Source: Tetrapisispora phaffii CBS 4417 (lineage: Eukaryota > Ascomycota > Saccharomycetes > Saccharomycetales > Saccharomycetaceae). Taken from it: a stretch of 64,000 nt of DNA. The DNA lies in assembly GCF_000236905.1 (NCBI RefSeq), contig NC_016522.1, positions 186,001-250,000 on the forward strand, given 5' to 3'. The position numbers and the translations under genes were made by a program. Positions 18,061 through 28,319 of this stretch are shown here, one piece after another. The notes beneath the pieces are model-generated. The model was not told the DNA's origin. It saw only the letters and a list, made by a program, of their open reading frames with translations, and searched no databases. Positions within the stretch are counted from its first letter, which is position 1, and every line of letters starts with the position of its first letter.

Positions 18061-21000
18061 ATGTCTAGCTTATTGTCTGATATCTGTCAGTTTTGTCACT
18101 CCAAAGAAGGGTGGGGACCAATTTCAAAATATGGTGATTTTACACAGTGCTTTATCGATGGTGTACTGTTAAACTTAGCATCATTATTTATGATTATTTT
18201 TGGTACTGTGGAATTGGTTAAATTGATTAGGAAAAAACACCCTGGTATTAAATATAGACAGGATTGGTTGATTTTCTGTAGAATCACGCTGGTTTTACTT
18301 CAAATAGTGCTAACGGGTATTGCTTCTTTAAGTTTACCACATCACAAGACTAAAGATATGACCATAATTACACAATACTCATTGAGTTTGATGTCATTAT
18401 TTGTTGTTTTAGCATTACACTGGATTGAATTCCATAGATCAAAAATTGCTAATGGTGTTGTCTTATTCTATTGGTTATTCGAAGTTATCGGTAATGGTGT
18501 AAAAGTTGTTAATTTTTGGATTAGATATGAATATGAGAATAAATTTTACTTCGGTGAAAGGTTATTCATTTTAGTTATTTTTCAAACTATTGTAGCATTA
18601 TCAATTTTGCTATTAGAAGCTATTCCACAAAAAAAATTGAAGTCTTACCAAGCCATTCAAGAAAATTTGAACAAAAGAAAAGAAAATCCGTATGATTCTG
18701 CTAATATATTTTCGAGAATTTCATTCTCTTGGATGACCAGCTTAATGAAGACAGGTTATGAAGTTTATTTAACTGAATCTGATTTATATAAACTACCTAG
18801 TGAATTTAACAGTGAAGTTTTATCAACACGTTTCAATGGAGCTTGGCAAGATGAAGTTAAGCATAAAGCTAAACCTTCTATCGTAGGTGCCTTGGCTAAG
18901 ACTTTTGGCCCAAAATTACTCTTGGCTGCTTCCCTGAAATTTGTCCATGATATTTTGGCTTTTGTACAACCTCAATTATTAAGAATTTTGATTCAGTTCG
19001 TAAACGCATATTCCGATAGTGAAAATGAAGGCAGCTATTCTTTACCAATTATAAAAGGTTTTATGATAGCAATCGCAATGTTCTCCGTTAGTCTTATTCA
19101 AACCTCATTTTTACATCAGTATTTCCTAAACTCTTTTAATTCAGGTATGAATATTAGAAGTGCTTTAACTTCTGTCATATATCAAAAAGCTTTACTATTA
19201 TCAAATGAAGCTACAGAAGTCTCAACTACTGGTGATATTGTTAATTTAATGAGTGTAGATGTACAAAGATTACAGGATTTATCACAATGGATCAATATAT
19301 TGTGGTCAGGCCCATTCCAATTAACTCTATGTTTGATATCCTTGTACAATTTATTAGGTCATTCTATGTGGATTGGTGTTTTTATTTTAGGTATTATGAT
19401 CCCAATTAATTCCTATATTATGCGTATTCAAAAGAAATTACAAAAAGACCAAATGAAATATAAAGATGAGAGAACTGGATTAGTTAATGAGATTTTGAAT
19501 AACATTAAGTCATTAAAATTGTACGCTTGGGAAAAGCCATTCCAAGAGAAATTAGAATTTGTGAGAAATGAAAAGGAATTGAAGAATTTAAAAAAGATCG
19601 GTGTTTTTAATGCTATGATTGCGTTCCAATTCAATATTGTTCCATTTTTAGTTTCATGCTGCACATTTGCTATATTCGTTTGGGTAGAAGATAAACCTTT
19701 GACAACAGATCTGGTGTTCCCAGCCTTGACTTTATTCAATTTATTGAATTTCCCATTAGTTGCTGTCCCTATTACCATTAGTGCTTTCATCGAAGCTTCT
19801 GTTTCTATCTCCAGATTATATTCCTATTTAACAAATGAAGAATTACAAAAGGACGCTATTCAACGTTTACCATTTGTTAAACAAAATGGTGAAACAACTG
19901 TCAAAATAGGTGATAATGCAACTTTCTTGTGGAAAAGAAAGCCTGAATATAAAGTTGCTTTAAAGAATATTAATTTCGAAGCCAGGAAAGGTGAATTGGC
20001 TTGTATTGTGGGTAAAGTTGGTAGCGGTAAAAGTGCTTTTATTCAATCGATACTTGGTGATTTATTTAGAGTTAAAGGCTTTGCATCAATACATGGTAAT
20101 GTAGCGTATGTAAGCCAGCTTGCTTGGATAATGAACGGTACTGTCAAAGATAACATTATTTTTGGCCACAGATATGATCCCGAATTCTACGAAAAAACTA
20201 TCAAGGCTTGTGCTTTAACAATCGATTTATCAATTTTACCTGATGGTGATCAAACTCTGGTTGGTGAAAAGGGTATCTCGTTATCTGGTGGTCAAAAAGC
20301 TCGTTTATCATTAGCAAGAGCTGTTTATGCAAGAGCTGATATTTATTTACTTGATGATCCTTTAGCTGCTGTTGATGAACATGTCTCCAAACATTTGATT
20401 CAAAATGTATTAGGTGCCAAAGGTTTATTGAAAAGCAAAACTAGAATTTTAACAACAAATAAAATTCCAGTTTTATCGATTGCCGATAGCATTACTTTAT
20501 TAGAAAATGGTGAAATCACTGAACAAGGTACATATTTTGATGTAATGGCAACAGAAGGTTCTTCATTAAGTAAATTGATTACTGAATATGGTAAGAAAAA
20601 AGATTCTTCAGAGTCAGAAGCTGCTAAAGATAATGTTAATTCTGAATCTGATGAATCCTCCGTTAATCGTGAATTGACTGTCCCTATTGAAGATGAATTA
20701 AGAGAATTAGATAAACTAAATGACTTAAAATTTATTGATGAAGGTAAAAGCTTAAGAAGAGCTAGTTTTGATACTCTTGGTTCAATGGATTTTAATGACG
20801 ATGAAAATAGTGACAGAAGAGAGTTCAGAGAACAAGGTAAGGTGAAGTGGTCTGTATATATTGACTATGCTAGATCGTGTAATCCAAGAAATGTTCTAAT
20901 ATTCATTTCTTTCATTATCATTGCAATGTTCTTCTCAGTTATGGGCAATGTTTGGTTAAAACATTGGTCCGAAGTTAACACAGTAAATAATGACAACTCA

Positions 21001-22632
21001 CACGCTGCTTATTATCTATTTATTTATTTTACTTTAGGTTTTGCATCTTCATTGGCCAATTTGATCCAAACAATAATCTTATGGATCTTTTGTACTATCC
21101 AGGGTTCTAAACAGTTACATTCTTCTATGACGTCTTCAATTTTTAGAGCACCAATGTCATTTTTTGAAACTACACCAATTGGTAGAATCTTAAACAGATT
21201 TTCTAATGATGTCTACAAAATTGATGAAATTTTAGGTAGATCGTTCTCTCAATTTTTCCAAAATACGATAAGAGTTTCTTTTACCATTGTAGTGATTTGT
21301 TCTACGACATGGCAATTTATCTTCTTAATTATCCCAATGGCGTTCCTATACATATACTATCAACAGTACTTCTTAAGAACTTCTAGAGAATTACGTCGTT
21401 TAGATTCTACCACCAGATCTCCATTATATGCACATTTCCAAGAGACTTTATGCGGTGTTTCCACAATTAGAGGCTTTGCTCAACAAGACAGATTTATTCA
21501 TATTAATCAATCTAGAGTTGATAGTAACATGATGGCATATTACCCTTCAATTAACTCCAACCGTTGGTTAGCTTTCAGATTAGAATTTTTAGGTTCATTA
21601 ATCATTCTTGGTGCTGCTACACTATCTATTTTCAGACTGAAGAACGGTTCATTGACAGCTGGTATGATTGGTCTATCAATGAGTTATGCTCTACAGGTCA
21701 CACAATCATTGAACTGGATCGTTAGAATGACCGTTGATGTTGAAAGTAATATTGTTTCCGTAGAAAGAATTGAAGAATACTCTCACTTACCAAGCGAAGC
21801 TCCGTTAATCATAGAGAATAACAGACCTTCTGAGGAGTGGCCATCAAAAGGTGCAATCGAATTTAAGAATTACAGTACTCGTTACAGACCAGAGTTAGAT
21901 TTAGTTTTGAAAAATATCAACCTTAAGATTTTACCAAAAGAAAAAGTTGGTATCGTTGGCAGAACTGGTGCTGGTAAATCATCATTGACTTTAGCATTAT
22001 TCAGAATTATTGAAGCTTCTTCAGGTAGTATTGAAATCGATGGTGTCAATATCAACGAACTAGGTTTGTATGATTTAAGACATAAACTATCTATTATTCC
22101 TCAAGATTCTCAAGTTTTCGAAGGCAGCATCCGTGAAAATATAGATCCTACCCAACAATTCTCTGAACAAGAGATTTGGAATGCCTTAGAAATGGCTCAC
22201 TTGAAACCACATATTTTGAAGATGAACGAAATCTCTCCAGAATCAGAGAACAGTGATACCAATCAATCTAGCAATCCTTTAGATGCAAAAATCACCGAAG
22301 GTGGTAGCAATTTGAGTGTAGGTCAAAGGCAATTAATATGTTTGGCTAGAGCCTTACTAGTTCCTTCAAACGTATTAATCTTAGATGAAGCAACCGCTGC
22401 AGTGGATGTCGAAACTGATGAATTAATTCAACACACAATTAGAACAGCTTTCAAAGATAGAACTATTTTAACAATTGCTCATAGGATAAATACTATTATG
22501 GATAGTGACAAGATTATTGTCTTAGATAATGGTGAAGTTGCAGAATTTGATAAGCCTGAAATTTTATTGACCAACAAGAATTCATTGTTCTACTCATTAT
22601 GCTACGAGTCTGGTGTACTAAAACCCAATTGA
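18061..22632 (+). CDS. YCF1: Ycf1, vacuolar ABCC glutathione-conjugate transporter
   Basis: This full-length MRP/ABCC transporter has 1523 residues from the ATG at 18061 (S. cerevisiae about 1515). The order is TMD0 (residues ~30-200, with the conserved YGDFTQCFIDGV near 25-36), TMD1, NBD1, a charged regulatory linker, TMD2 and NBD2. NBD1 has Walker A GKVGSGKS (~652), signature LSGGQKA (~741) and Walker B IYLLDDP (~760). NBD2 has GRTGAGKSS (~1300), LSVGQRQ (~1418) and VLILDEATAAVD (~1438). The linker retains LRRASFDTLGS, so Ser902 and Thr905 correspond to the phosphosites Ser908/Thr911 of S. cerevisiae Ycf1. It pumps glutathione S-conjugates, Cd-bis-glutathione and other metals into the vacuole. 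NBD1 is degenerate as usual for MRPs: Asp follows Walker B Asp where a catalytic Glu is normal. Confidence 0.97.
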   Translation: MSSLLSDICQFCHSKEGWGPISKYGDFTQCFIDGVLLNLASLFMIIFGTVELVKLIRKKHPGIKYRQDWLIFCRITLVLLQIVLTGIASLSLPHHKTKDMTIITQYSLSLMSLFVVLALHWIEFHRSKIANGVVLFYWLFEVIGNGVKVVNFWIRYEYENKFYFGERLFILVIFQTIVALSILLLEAIPQKKLKSYQAIQENLNKRKENPYDSANIFSRISFSWMTSLMKTGYEVYLTESDLYKLPSEFNSEVLSTRFNGAWQDEVKHKAKPSIVGALAKTFGPKLLLAASLKFVHDILAFVQPQLLRILIQFVNAYSDSENEGSYSLPIIKGFMIAIAMFSVSLIQTSFLHQYFLNSFNSGMNIRSALTSVIYQKALLLSNEATEVSTTGDIVNLMSVDVQRLQDLSQWINILWSGPFQLTLCLISLYNLLGHSMWIGVFILGIMIPINSYIMRIQKKLQKDQMKYKDERTGLVNEILNNIKSLKLYAWEKPFQEKLEFVRNEKELKNLKKIGVFNAMIAFQFNIVPFLVSCCTFAIFVWVEDKPLTTDLVFPALTLFNLLNFPLVAVPITISAFIEASVSISRLYSYLTNEELQKDAIQRLPFVKQNGETTVKIGDNATFLWKRKPEYKVALKNINFEARKGELACIVGKVGSGKSAFIQSILGDLFRVKGFASIHGNVAYVSQLAWIMNGTVKDNIIFGHRYDPEFYEKTIKACALTIDLSILPDGDQTLVGEKGISLSGGQKARLSLARAVYARADIYLLDDPLAAVDEHVSKHLIQNVLGAKGLLKSKTRILTTNKIPVLSIADSITLLENGEITEQGTYFDVMATEGSSLSKLITEYGKKKDSSESEAAKDNVNSESDESSVNRELTVPIEDELRELDKLNDLKFIDEGKSLRRASFDTLGSMDFNDDENSDRREFREQGKVKWSVYIDYARSCNPRNVLIFISFIIIAMFFSVMGNVWLKHWSEVNTVNNDNSHAAYYLFIYFTLGFASSLANLIQTIILWIFCTIQGSKQLHSSMTSSIFRAPMSFFETTPIGRILNRFSNDVYKIDEILGRSFSQFFQNTIRVSFTIVVICSTTWQFIFLIIPMAFLYIYYQQYFLRTSRELRRLDSTTRSPLYAHFQETLCGVSTIRGFAQQDRFIHINQSRVDSNMMAYYPSINSNRWLAFRLEFLGSLIILGAATLSIFRLKNGSLTAGMIGLSMSYALQVTQSLNWIVRMTVDVESNIVSVERIEEYSHLPSEAPLIIENNRPSEEWPSKGAIEFKNYSTRYRPELDLVLKNINLKILPKEKVGIVGRTGAGKSSLTLALFRIIEASSGSIEIDGVNINELGLYDLRHKLSIIPQDSQVFEGSIRENIDPTQQFSEQEIWNALEMAHLKPHILKMNEISPESENSDTNQSSNPLDAKITEGGSNLSVGQRQLICLARALLVPSNVLILDEATAAVDVETDELIQHTIRTAFKDRTILTIAHRINTIMDSDKIIVLDNGEVAEFDKPEILLTNKNSLFYSLCYESGVLKPN

Positions 22633-23475
22633 ATAGGTTCCACTATAATATAATATAAAATAAAGCAGAATAAAAGTGTAAGAGATAAAATTAAAAAAGT
22701 AGAATTGAAGTAGAAAGGAAATAACTTTCGTATTATCATATTTTATAGATTTGCAAAAACATTAAAGATAACTGTAAATTATTTAGAATCACCGATAATA
22801 ACTCCTTTTATCTACTGATGATGAGGGTTGGCACGTATCTTTATAATCTTTCTTCGTGTTAAAAGCTACGAATAACACTTATTCAAATTCTATTACGTAT
22901 ATTAATTCCAATGAAAACAACAATATACATTTCTTTAACCTTCTCATTAATAGTTATATTTAATTTGTATACTTATATCGAATCTGTCACATTGAAGACA
23001 GTTGATCTCCTTTTCGAAACTTCGATGAGCTTATATTTTACACACAGGGTCCTTTCTTTTTCCACATTGCAGTATCCGTTACCGAGCGGTAAATGAAATT
23101 AGTAATCAAAATAATCAAGATTGAAAAATATATCATTTTAACTTCGGATTATTAAGATAAAGATAACAGTTCTTTAACAGTTCTTTAACAGTTCTTTAAC
23201 AGTTCTTTAACAGTTCTTTAATTAGTAATCATTAATATATTTTTCAAAATCTTAATATTTATATAATATATATTGTAATAGTTTCTAATATTGTTTTATT
23301 TAGAATTTTGATAAATATCTGCGTCAAGTAGTTTTGGATTAAATTTAAGATATGTTAATGCTGATTATATTACAAAAGATCTTCATTTATTAAACTACCA
23401 ACTTACGAATATACATCACATACAGTCACGTAACTCAACTACAAAGAATATCTAATAAATCAATTCTCAAAAATC
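22633..23475. other. Intergenic: YCF1 3' end and BTB-gene promoter
   Basis: This 843-bp AT-rich stretch contains one clear feature, the 11-bp x5 tandem repeat at 23167-23221. A 61-codon ORF (22911-23096) shows no recognisable domain and is probably chance. No tRNA or snoRNA box pair was convincing. Confidence 0.5.
23167..23221 (+). repeat. 11-bp direct repeat, five perfect copies
   Basis: CAGTTCTTTAA is repeated five times head to tail with no mismatch (55 bp), 255 bp upstream of the BTB-protein start. Perfect identity suggests recent expansion. It could change promoter spacing or provide a multi-copy factor site; function unknown. Confidence 0.97.
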
Positions 23476-24882
23476 ATGTTAGAAGAAGGTACTCAAGATT
23501 TATTACCTGTCGATAATATTTACAATATTCAGATAGGTACTCAGACGTTTAAAATCAGTGGTTTATCATTAAATTCTGATGCTCCATCATTTTTCACAGA
23601 TTATTTTATAGGAAAAGCAGATAAGGCAGACCAGGTGATGTTTGTTGATAGATCTGCTAATGTATTTGAAAAAATATATTTACATTTACAAGGTTATGCC
23701 ATAAGGGTGGATAATGAAATGGAATATTCTTTATTGTTTTCAGACGCCGTTTATTATCATCTTCCTAAATTATTGAATTTCCTAATAGAGTCTGATTCTT
23801 TTTTTACTAATATCAGCGGTGAAAGTTTTCGAATTCCAAAGAATTTATTTTCAAGAAAAGGAGACTCACCAAATTATTTCCATATGACTAGTATTGTTGA
23901 CAATATAAATTATAAAAACTACTATGAAAGATCTGTAGCTGAGAGAAGACCACTGATTATTCCAGCCCATTTCGTTAGTAGGTCCCCTGAATATTTTAAA
24001 GACCTGCTATCCTTGTTAACTGGTGCATCTATAAAAATGAATGATGAAAGAAGAGAGTCGTTAATTAAAGAATGTAGGTACTATATGTTATTGAATCTAG
24101 AGCAGCGTTTGATTAAATCCAAAATAATTTTTAATCCGCTAACTAATTGCGAGGATATAATACTAAACTTATCTGATTTGAAGAAAAATGGTGTTGAATT
24201 GGATGCAATCCAAACGTCAAAAGTTAACAGTGAGTCAACAACACCAACTACTGAGAACGAACATGACCGATGTTCTGATGAACGATCTCTTAAGAGAGCT
24301 AGATTAAATAAAAATGCTGAAACAGAAAAATTATGGCATATAATCGAATACAAGAGACCGTATTTGGATGACGATAAAAGATCTTTGATTTTTCAAATAA
24401 ATACAAGCGAGACATCTATTTATATAAACCTTGATAAAAAGGTAATTCATTTGGTCATGGTTGGAGAGACTAAGAAACAATTCGAGCAAGTGTTCGGGCC
24501 AGCCTTGGATAAAGCTGGTGTACCATTGACTGATTATAAAATGAGAGTTCCGTTTTCAAAATTCAAAACTCCTGAAATATTAGCTTTACCAGCTTGCTTT
24601 ACAATGTGCAAACTGTTGGTTAATGACTCGGACTGCCCATGCATTAGCACATTAATAACGGATTTGGGTAAAAACCAAGATATACCCTGGGATAAGAAAA
24701 GAGAGAGAATCGTAGACCTCACTAATATGAATGAACTAAGTTGTTCTAATGGTTTAAGAGTATCGTGTAATAAATCATTATGGAAACTTGGTGTTAATAA
24801 GGATAAACTAATCGTGCTAGGTGTAAGAGCACAAGTATATTCCAATAATAAAGAGTTTTGTAAATCGATCGATTTTCTATAA
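23476..24882 (+). CDS. BTB/POZ (T1-type) domain protein, YDR132C/YLR108C family
   Basis: This 468-residue protein carries two BTB/T1-like segments. The first, around residues 15-110, starts YNIQIGTQTFKISGLSLNSD followed by SFFTDYF and a VDRSANVFEKIYLHLQGY block, the hallmark of potassium-channel-tetramerisation-type BTB domains. The second starts near residue 110 (FTNISGESFRIPKNLF ... SPEYFKDLLSLLTG). The C-terminal half (about 290-468) is an uncharacterised conserved domain. It matches the paralogous S. cerevisiae pair YDR132C/YLR108C, both in the two regions represented by this window. Their molecular function is poorly known; BTB domains usually mediate oligomerisation. Which of the two it is orthologous to cannot be told by eye. 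Confidence 0.85.
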   Translation: MLEEGTQDLLPVDNIYNIQIGTQTFKISGLSLNSDAPSFFTDYFIGKADKADQVMFVDRSANVFEKIYLHLQGYAIRVDNEMEYSLLFSDAVYYHLPKLLNFLIESDSFFTNISGESFRIPKNLFSRKGDSPNYFHMTSIVDNINYKNYYERSVAERRPLIIPAHFVSRSPEYFKDLLSLLTGASIKMNDERRESLIKECRYYMLLNLEQRLIKSKIIFNPLTNCEDIILNLSDLKKNGVELDAIQTSKVNSESTTPTTENEHDRCSDERSLKRARLNKNAETEKLWHIIEYKRPYLDDDKRSLIFQINTSETSIYINLDKKVIHLVMVGETKKQFEQVFGPALDKAGVPLTDYKMRVPFSKFKTPEILALPACFTMCKLLVNDSDCPCISTLITDLGKNQDIPWDKKRERIVDLTNMNELSCSNGLRVSCNKSLWKLGVNKDKLIVLGVRAQVYSNNKEFCKSIDFL

Positions 24883-25442
24883 TATTTCAGGGAAACCATT
24901 ACAACTCTATGATATCTAGAAAATTATTTATATTATAAATTTGCATGTACTTTAAATAAGTTAAAAAATCCGTACAACATACAATTGTTGACTAACAAAG
25001 ACAGGAACGTATGTATATATTAGGCTTAATCGAAAAGGTATTTAATAGAAAGTAATCTCGTCATAACTAACCTTACATTTAAGCTTAAAAATAGTGAAAT
25101 GTTCATCATTAGCTTGATTGTTAATGATTGTTACGAGTAGAAGAAGCTTTTATGGTTTTTGTTCCATAGTAAGGCCATCGCTTATTTCATAAATTACCTA
25201 TTTAGGAAAATTGACAACATAATGAACATGCACTTTATATGGATTATGTTTGAAGATACAAAGATACACATAGTTGAAGACCTAAAGATGTAAGTCATAT
25301 CAGAGTTAATCATTATAATAACATCGATGGGTAGGTTGATCTGATAAAAATACTTCAACGCTAAGAATAATCACGATTGTTTGAAGAGAAGATACAAGAC
25401 ATTTTTGGAAAATACACACCAGCACTAAAGTAAGAATCCCGG
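24883..25442. other. Intergenic: FIN1 promoter region
   Basis: This 560-bp AT-rich gap lies between co-oriented genes. A GTATGT occurs at 25010-25015, but no branchpoint TACTAAC follows within range. Nothing else is recognised. Confidence 0.45.
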
Positions 25443-26237
25443 ATGTTAACAGATATTAGTAATACTGTTAACTCATCTACTTCAAAGAGGTCAGAATCAT
25501 TGAACCATGCAGGAAAAGGTATTACTGACTTCAAAAAGAACTCCTTACAGAAAGATCCAGTTCGTAGTATACTCAAAAGCTCAAGATTGTTCAAGTCTCC
25601 TGAGAAACTGAACAATTGTAAAGTATCGAAGAAAAGTACCTTACATATAACACCAAAAAAATTAGCATCACCAGAATGTCTTAGGGATTACATTCCAAAA
25701 GTGACACGAAGTGTTGATTATTCTGATTTCCGAAAGATGCACGAACCCATTATTGAGACAAATGGTACAGTTACCAACGTTCTGTTTCCAACTTCGCCTT
25801 TGAAAATACGGTTTAGTGATAGTATTAAACCAATAGGAGGAGATGGATCGTTAAATAGAATTAGAGCTAAATTTAAAAATGGTCTCATGTCTCCAGAAAA
25901 ATTAATTCAGAGAAAAGGGACAAGCATTATTACATCTAAAGCTCGTAGAAATCTTTTCGAGGAGATACAACGAGAATCTACTTCAACAACAATAGATACT
26001 AATAAAATAAAAACCATTCAAAAAAGCTTAAATAATGGTATACTTAAAAAGGAAATTCAAAAAGGAGAATCACCACACAAATCAGTTAAGTTCCATATCC
26101 CAGATAATGAGTCCGATATTAGACAACAATTAAATGATATCAATAATCTATTAAATGCTATCCTTACAAGGCAAGATGTGTTAGAGAAAGAGATATCAGA
26201 AATTAAAAGAAATAACCCAAACCGCCTAAGAGAATAA
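25443..26237 (+). CDS. FIN1: Fin1, spindle-associated PP1-targeting filament protein
   Basis: This 264-residue basic, Ser/Thr-rich protein (S. cerevisiae Fin1 about 291) has many minimal Cdk sites (KSPEK, ITPKK, TSPLK, MSPEK) in its N-terminal two thirds. An RVxF-type docking motif KSVKF lies near residue 212, and the C-terminal ~45 residues form a coiled coil (IRQQLNDINNLLNAIL onward). Fin1 assembles filaments between spindle poles in anaphase, is held off by Cdk phosphorylation and Bmh1/2, and recruits PP1 (Glc7) to kinetochores and spindle. Motif layout plus position next to REX3/MDN1-type genes and YDR132C (FIN1 is YDR130C) support the name; overall sequence conservation in this family is low. 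It converges with REX3. Confidence 0.82.
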   Translation: MLTDISNTVNSSTSKRSESLNHAGKGITDFKKNSLQKDPVRSILKSSRLFKSPEKLNNCKVSKKSTLHITPKKLASPECLRDYIPKVTRSVDYSDFRKMHEPIIETNGTVTNVLFPTSPLKIRFSDSIKPIGGDGSLNRIRAKFKNGLMSPEKLIQRKGTSIITSKARRNLFEEIQRESTSTTIDTNKIKTIQKSLNNGILKKEIQKGESPHKSVKFHIPDNESDIRQQLNDINNLLNAILTRQDVLEKEISEIKRNNPNRLRE

Positions 26238-26338
26238 TATAAAAAAATAAATGAAAGGATGGATATATAATAGTTTCTATAAATTTATAAGATTACAAAA
26301 TCTATAATCAAATGCATATGACAAGACATAACTTATTC

Positions 26339-27577
26339 TTAAGATCGTTCCCAGTTTTTCTTAACAATTGGAATGCCCAGTTTCTTCTTGAGAACATCCA
26401 TAGCAGCTATTGCATCTTCTGAACTATCATGCTCTCCAGTTTGTATAGTCCTATTAAGCACTTCGAAGGAAAGATTTTTCAACGAAGTTTTATATCTACC
26501 CTTTGAGTATAAAATAGCCGTATCAATTATATTATCATGAATAATCCGTAATACATTTAAATCATTTTCTAAACCATGACCAATCAGAATACTATTTTTA
26601 TTAATCAATTCTTTAATAATAACTTTAGAAATAACCTCGTTGTATGTTAAATGTTTTGACCTGTCAATTTCATGAACTCCACTAAATTGTGTATTCAAAT
26701 CAATAATGTCACCTATCGGTTGGACAATTTCGTCAAAAAGTATTTGTGAAGTAAAGAAATCAACAATTGTTAACCGTATCATTTCGTATCCAAGTGAGGT
26801 GAATGCCATTTCACAATCTAACGCCAGTACATTCTTTTCTCCATCTACATATTTTGTATGGTTGAATTCAGTTATTGTACTGAGTTCATTATAATTTGTA
26901 TATCTGAAGACATGGTTGTCACTAGTCTTACACCCGAGTCGAAGTTCACAAGTGGAACTGGAACTTTTGCCACAGCAAGGATATATCTCTTCCCTATCTT
27001 TATCTGACCTTTGTTTCTTCAAAGGATGGTATTTACAGATGGTTTTCCTCATAATGTCTTTTTTTTGAAACTTAGTATTACACCTAGAACAGGGTATATA
27101 TCCTGTTACATTGAATTCTTTCTTGTCTGAATAAATGTCCATTATATAATTATTTTTCACCAAAACTTCGGATGGTACCAGAACAGAGTTTAATAATTTG
27201 AGCGCTTCATCTTTCGTTATATTTATAACTTCCTTCACCACTTTTGATTTTGGTAAGAATTTTTCATCAATCTCTCCATATAATAATTTACCAGCAATTT
27301 TAATATCTAAAAGATCTCCTTTGAATTTTAACAAATCCCTTATTAAAACGCTCATATTGAACCTGTAACTTTGTCCGGATCTTGATAATTTAGCAACCAA
27401 TGATTCCAATTGCACTGATAAACCCTCTAGAGCCTGTTTGGTATTAGGATTTACTTTTTTCAATATGGAAAAGAGTTTCTTAACCATTTTATACCTTTCT
27501 GTATACATGGCTGGCTGGTTAACCATATCCAATGGACGCAACCCACCAGACTTACCTAAAATTGTTTCTTCAACCAT
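26339..27577 (-). CDS. REX3: Rex3, DEDDh 3'-5' RNA exonuclease
   Basis: This 412-residue protein (S. cerevisiae about 404) has a C-terminal DEDDh exonuclease domain. ExoI is LALDCEM (Asp254, Glu256), ExoII is GHGLENDLNVLRI, and ExoIII is HDSSEDAIAAMDV, giving the catalytic His and Asp. Upstream is a CHCC-type zinc-binding segment, CSRCNTKF...CKYH near residues 163-185, and CCGKSSSSTCELRLGC (201-216), as in the REXO1/Rex3 group. Rex3 trims RNase MRP RNA and, redundantly with Rex1/Rex2, U5 snRNA and RNase P RNA in the nucleus. It is divergent from MDN1, as in S. cerevisiae (YLR107W/YLR106C), and shares the PAC/RRPE-containing promoter. Confidence 0.94.
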   Translation of the reverse strand: MVEETILGKSGGLRPLDMVNQPAMYTERYKMVKKLFSILKKVNPNTKQALEGLSVQLESLVAKLSRSGQSYRFNMSVLIRDLLKFKGDLLDIKIAGKLLYGEIDEKFLPKSKVVKEVINITKDEALKLLNSVLVPSEVLVKNNYIMDIYSDKKEFNVTGYIPCSRCNTKFQKKDIMRKTICKYHPLKKQRSDKDREEIYPCCGKSSSSTCELRLGCKTSDNHVFRYTNYNELSTITEFNHTKYVDGEKNVLALDCEMAFTSLGYEMIRLTIVDFFTSQILFDEIVQPIGDIIDLNTQFSGVHEIDRSKHLTYNEVISKVIIKELINKNSILIGHGLENDLNVLRIIHDNIIDTAILYSKGRYKTSLKNLSFEVLNRTIQTGEHDSSEDAIAAMDVLKKKLGIPIVKKNWERS

Positions 27578-27916
27578 ATTTTATCAATAAATACACATCA
27601 ATGAATATTCAATAATTCAAACCTCCAGTATTCAATTCTAATATTCTTAAAATAGTGAAAGCCTATTCAATGGACATTAAAAACTATAGCTAGTTTCCTT
27701 CCCACTTTAAAACTTTTTTTTAACGATAATGATAATCTAGTTTACAAATCGAGTGTTGATTGCACAAACACAACTTCTTAACCACTGTCGGTTTTCTCTT
27801 TCAATCATTTTTATTCAATTATGACTTATTTTATCTGATGAATAGTCTTAAGGTTAACGTATTTCAAACTTTTGATGTCTTTGAAAAATCGTTACGTACG
27901 AATGTTTCTGAAGGCT

Positions 27917-27937
27917 AAAAATTTTTAGCGATGAGAT
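27917..27937 (+). promoter_or_regulatory. RRPE + PAC ribosome-biogenesis module
   Basis: AAAAATTTTT (27917-27926, RRPE, bound by Stb3) is followed after one base by GCGATGAGAT (27928-27937), an exact PAC motif (bound by Pbf1/Pbf2, i.e. Dot6/Tod6). The pairing, order and close spacing are the signature of ribosome-biogenesis promoters in Saccharomycetaceae, and MDN1 is a 60S assembly factor. Confidence 0.85.
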
Positions 27938-27950
27938 AGGTATCAACCCG

Positions 27951-27960
27951 CCGATGAGCT
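27951..27960 (+). promoter_or_regulatory. Second PAC-like site
   Basis: CCGATGAGCT matches the PAC consensus GCGATGAGMT at nine of ten positions and lies 13 bp after the first PAC site. Duplicate PAC sites are common in strong ribosome-biogenesis promoters. Confidence 0.6.
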
Positions 27961-28319
27961 AGTCGCTCTATATATAATATATAAGCACTGAAGCCTATAT
28001 ATCTTTCTAGATTTTAGAAATGATTATTTTAATATTGTTAGTTGTTGATGCATTGTCACAAACATCCAATAACGTACATTGAGTTAAAAGCTAATTATTA
28101 AAGAACAACATACTGTGTTAATTTTTTGCTCAGGATAATCATTCAAATAAAAAAACAAGAATAAGCATAACATTTCTAGTTACTTAGATCTTTTTATTTT
28201 ATCTGTTATTGGTTGACAAAGCATAGACATTGTATTGTTTTTAGAAGTTTGCTAATCTCTCGAATAACTACATTTTTGCATTTAATTTTATATTCATAAT
28301 ATTTTTATTGAGAAAAAAA

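Larger units (their letters stand above)
27578..28319. promoter_or_regulatory. Divergent REX3/MDN1 promoter
   Basis: This 742-bp gap contains a tight RRPE plus PAC module (27917-27937) and a second PAC-like site (27951-27960), roughly midway between the two starts (about 340 bp from REX3 and 383-403 bp from MDN1). The remaining sequence is AT-rich without an ORF. Confidence 0.6.

Noticed and set aside
22911..23096. A 61-codon ORF downstream of YCF1 with a hydrophobic N-terminus
   Set aside because: No recognisable domain, AT-rich composition, no positional counterpart; expected by chance in 840 bp.
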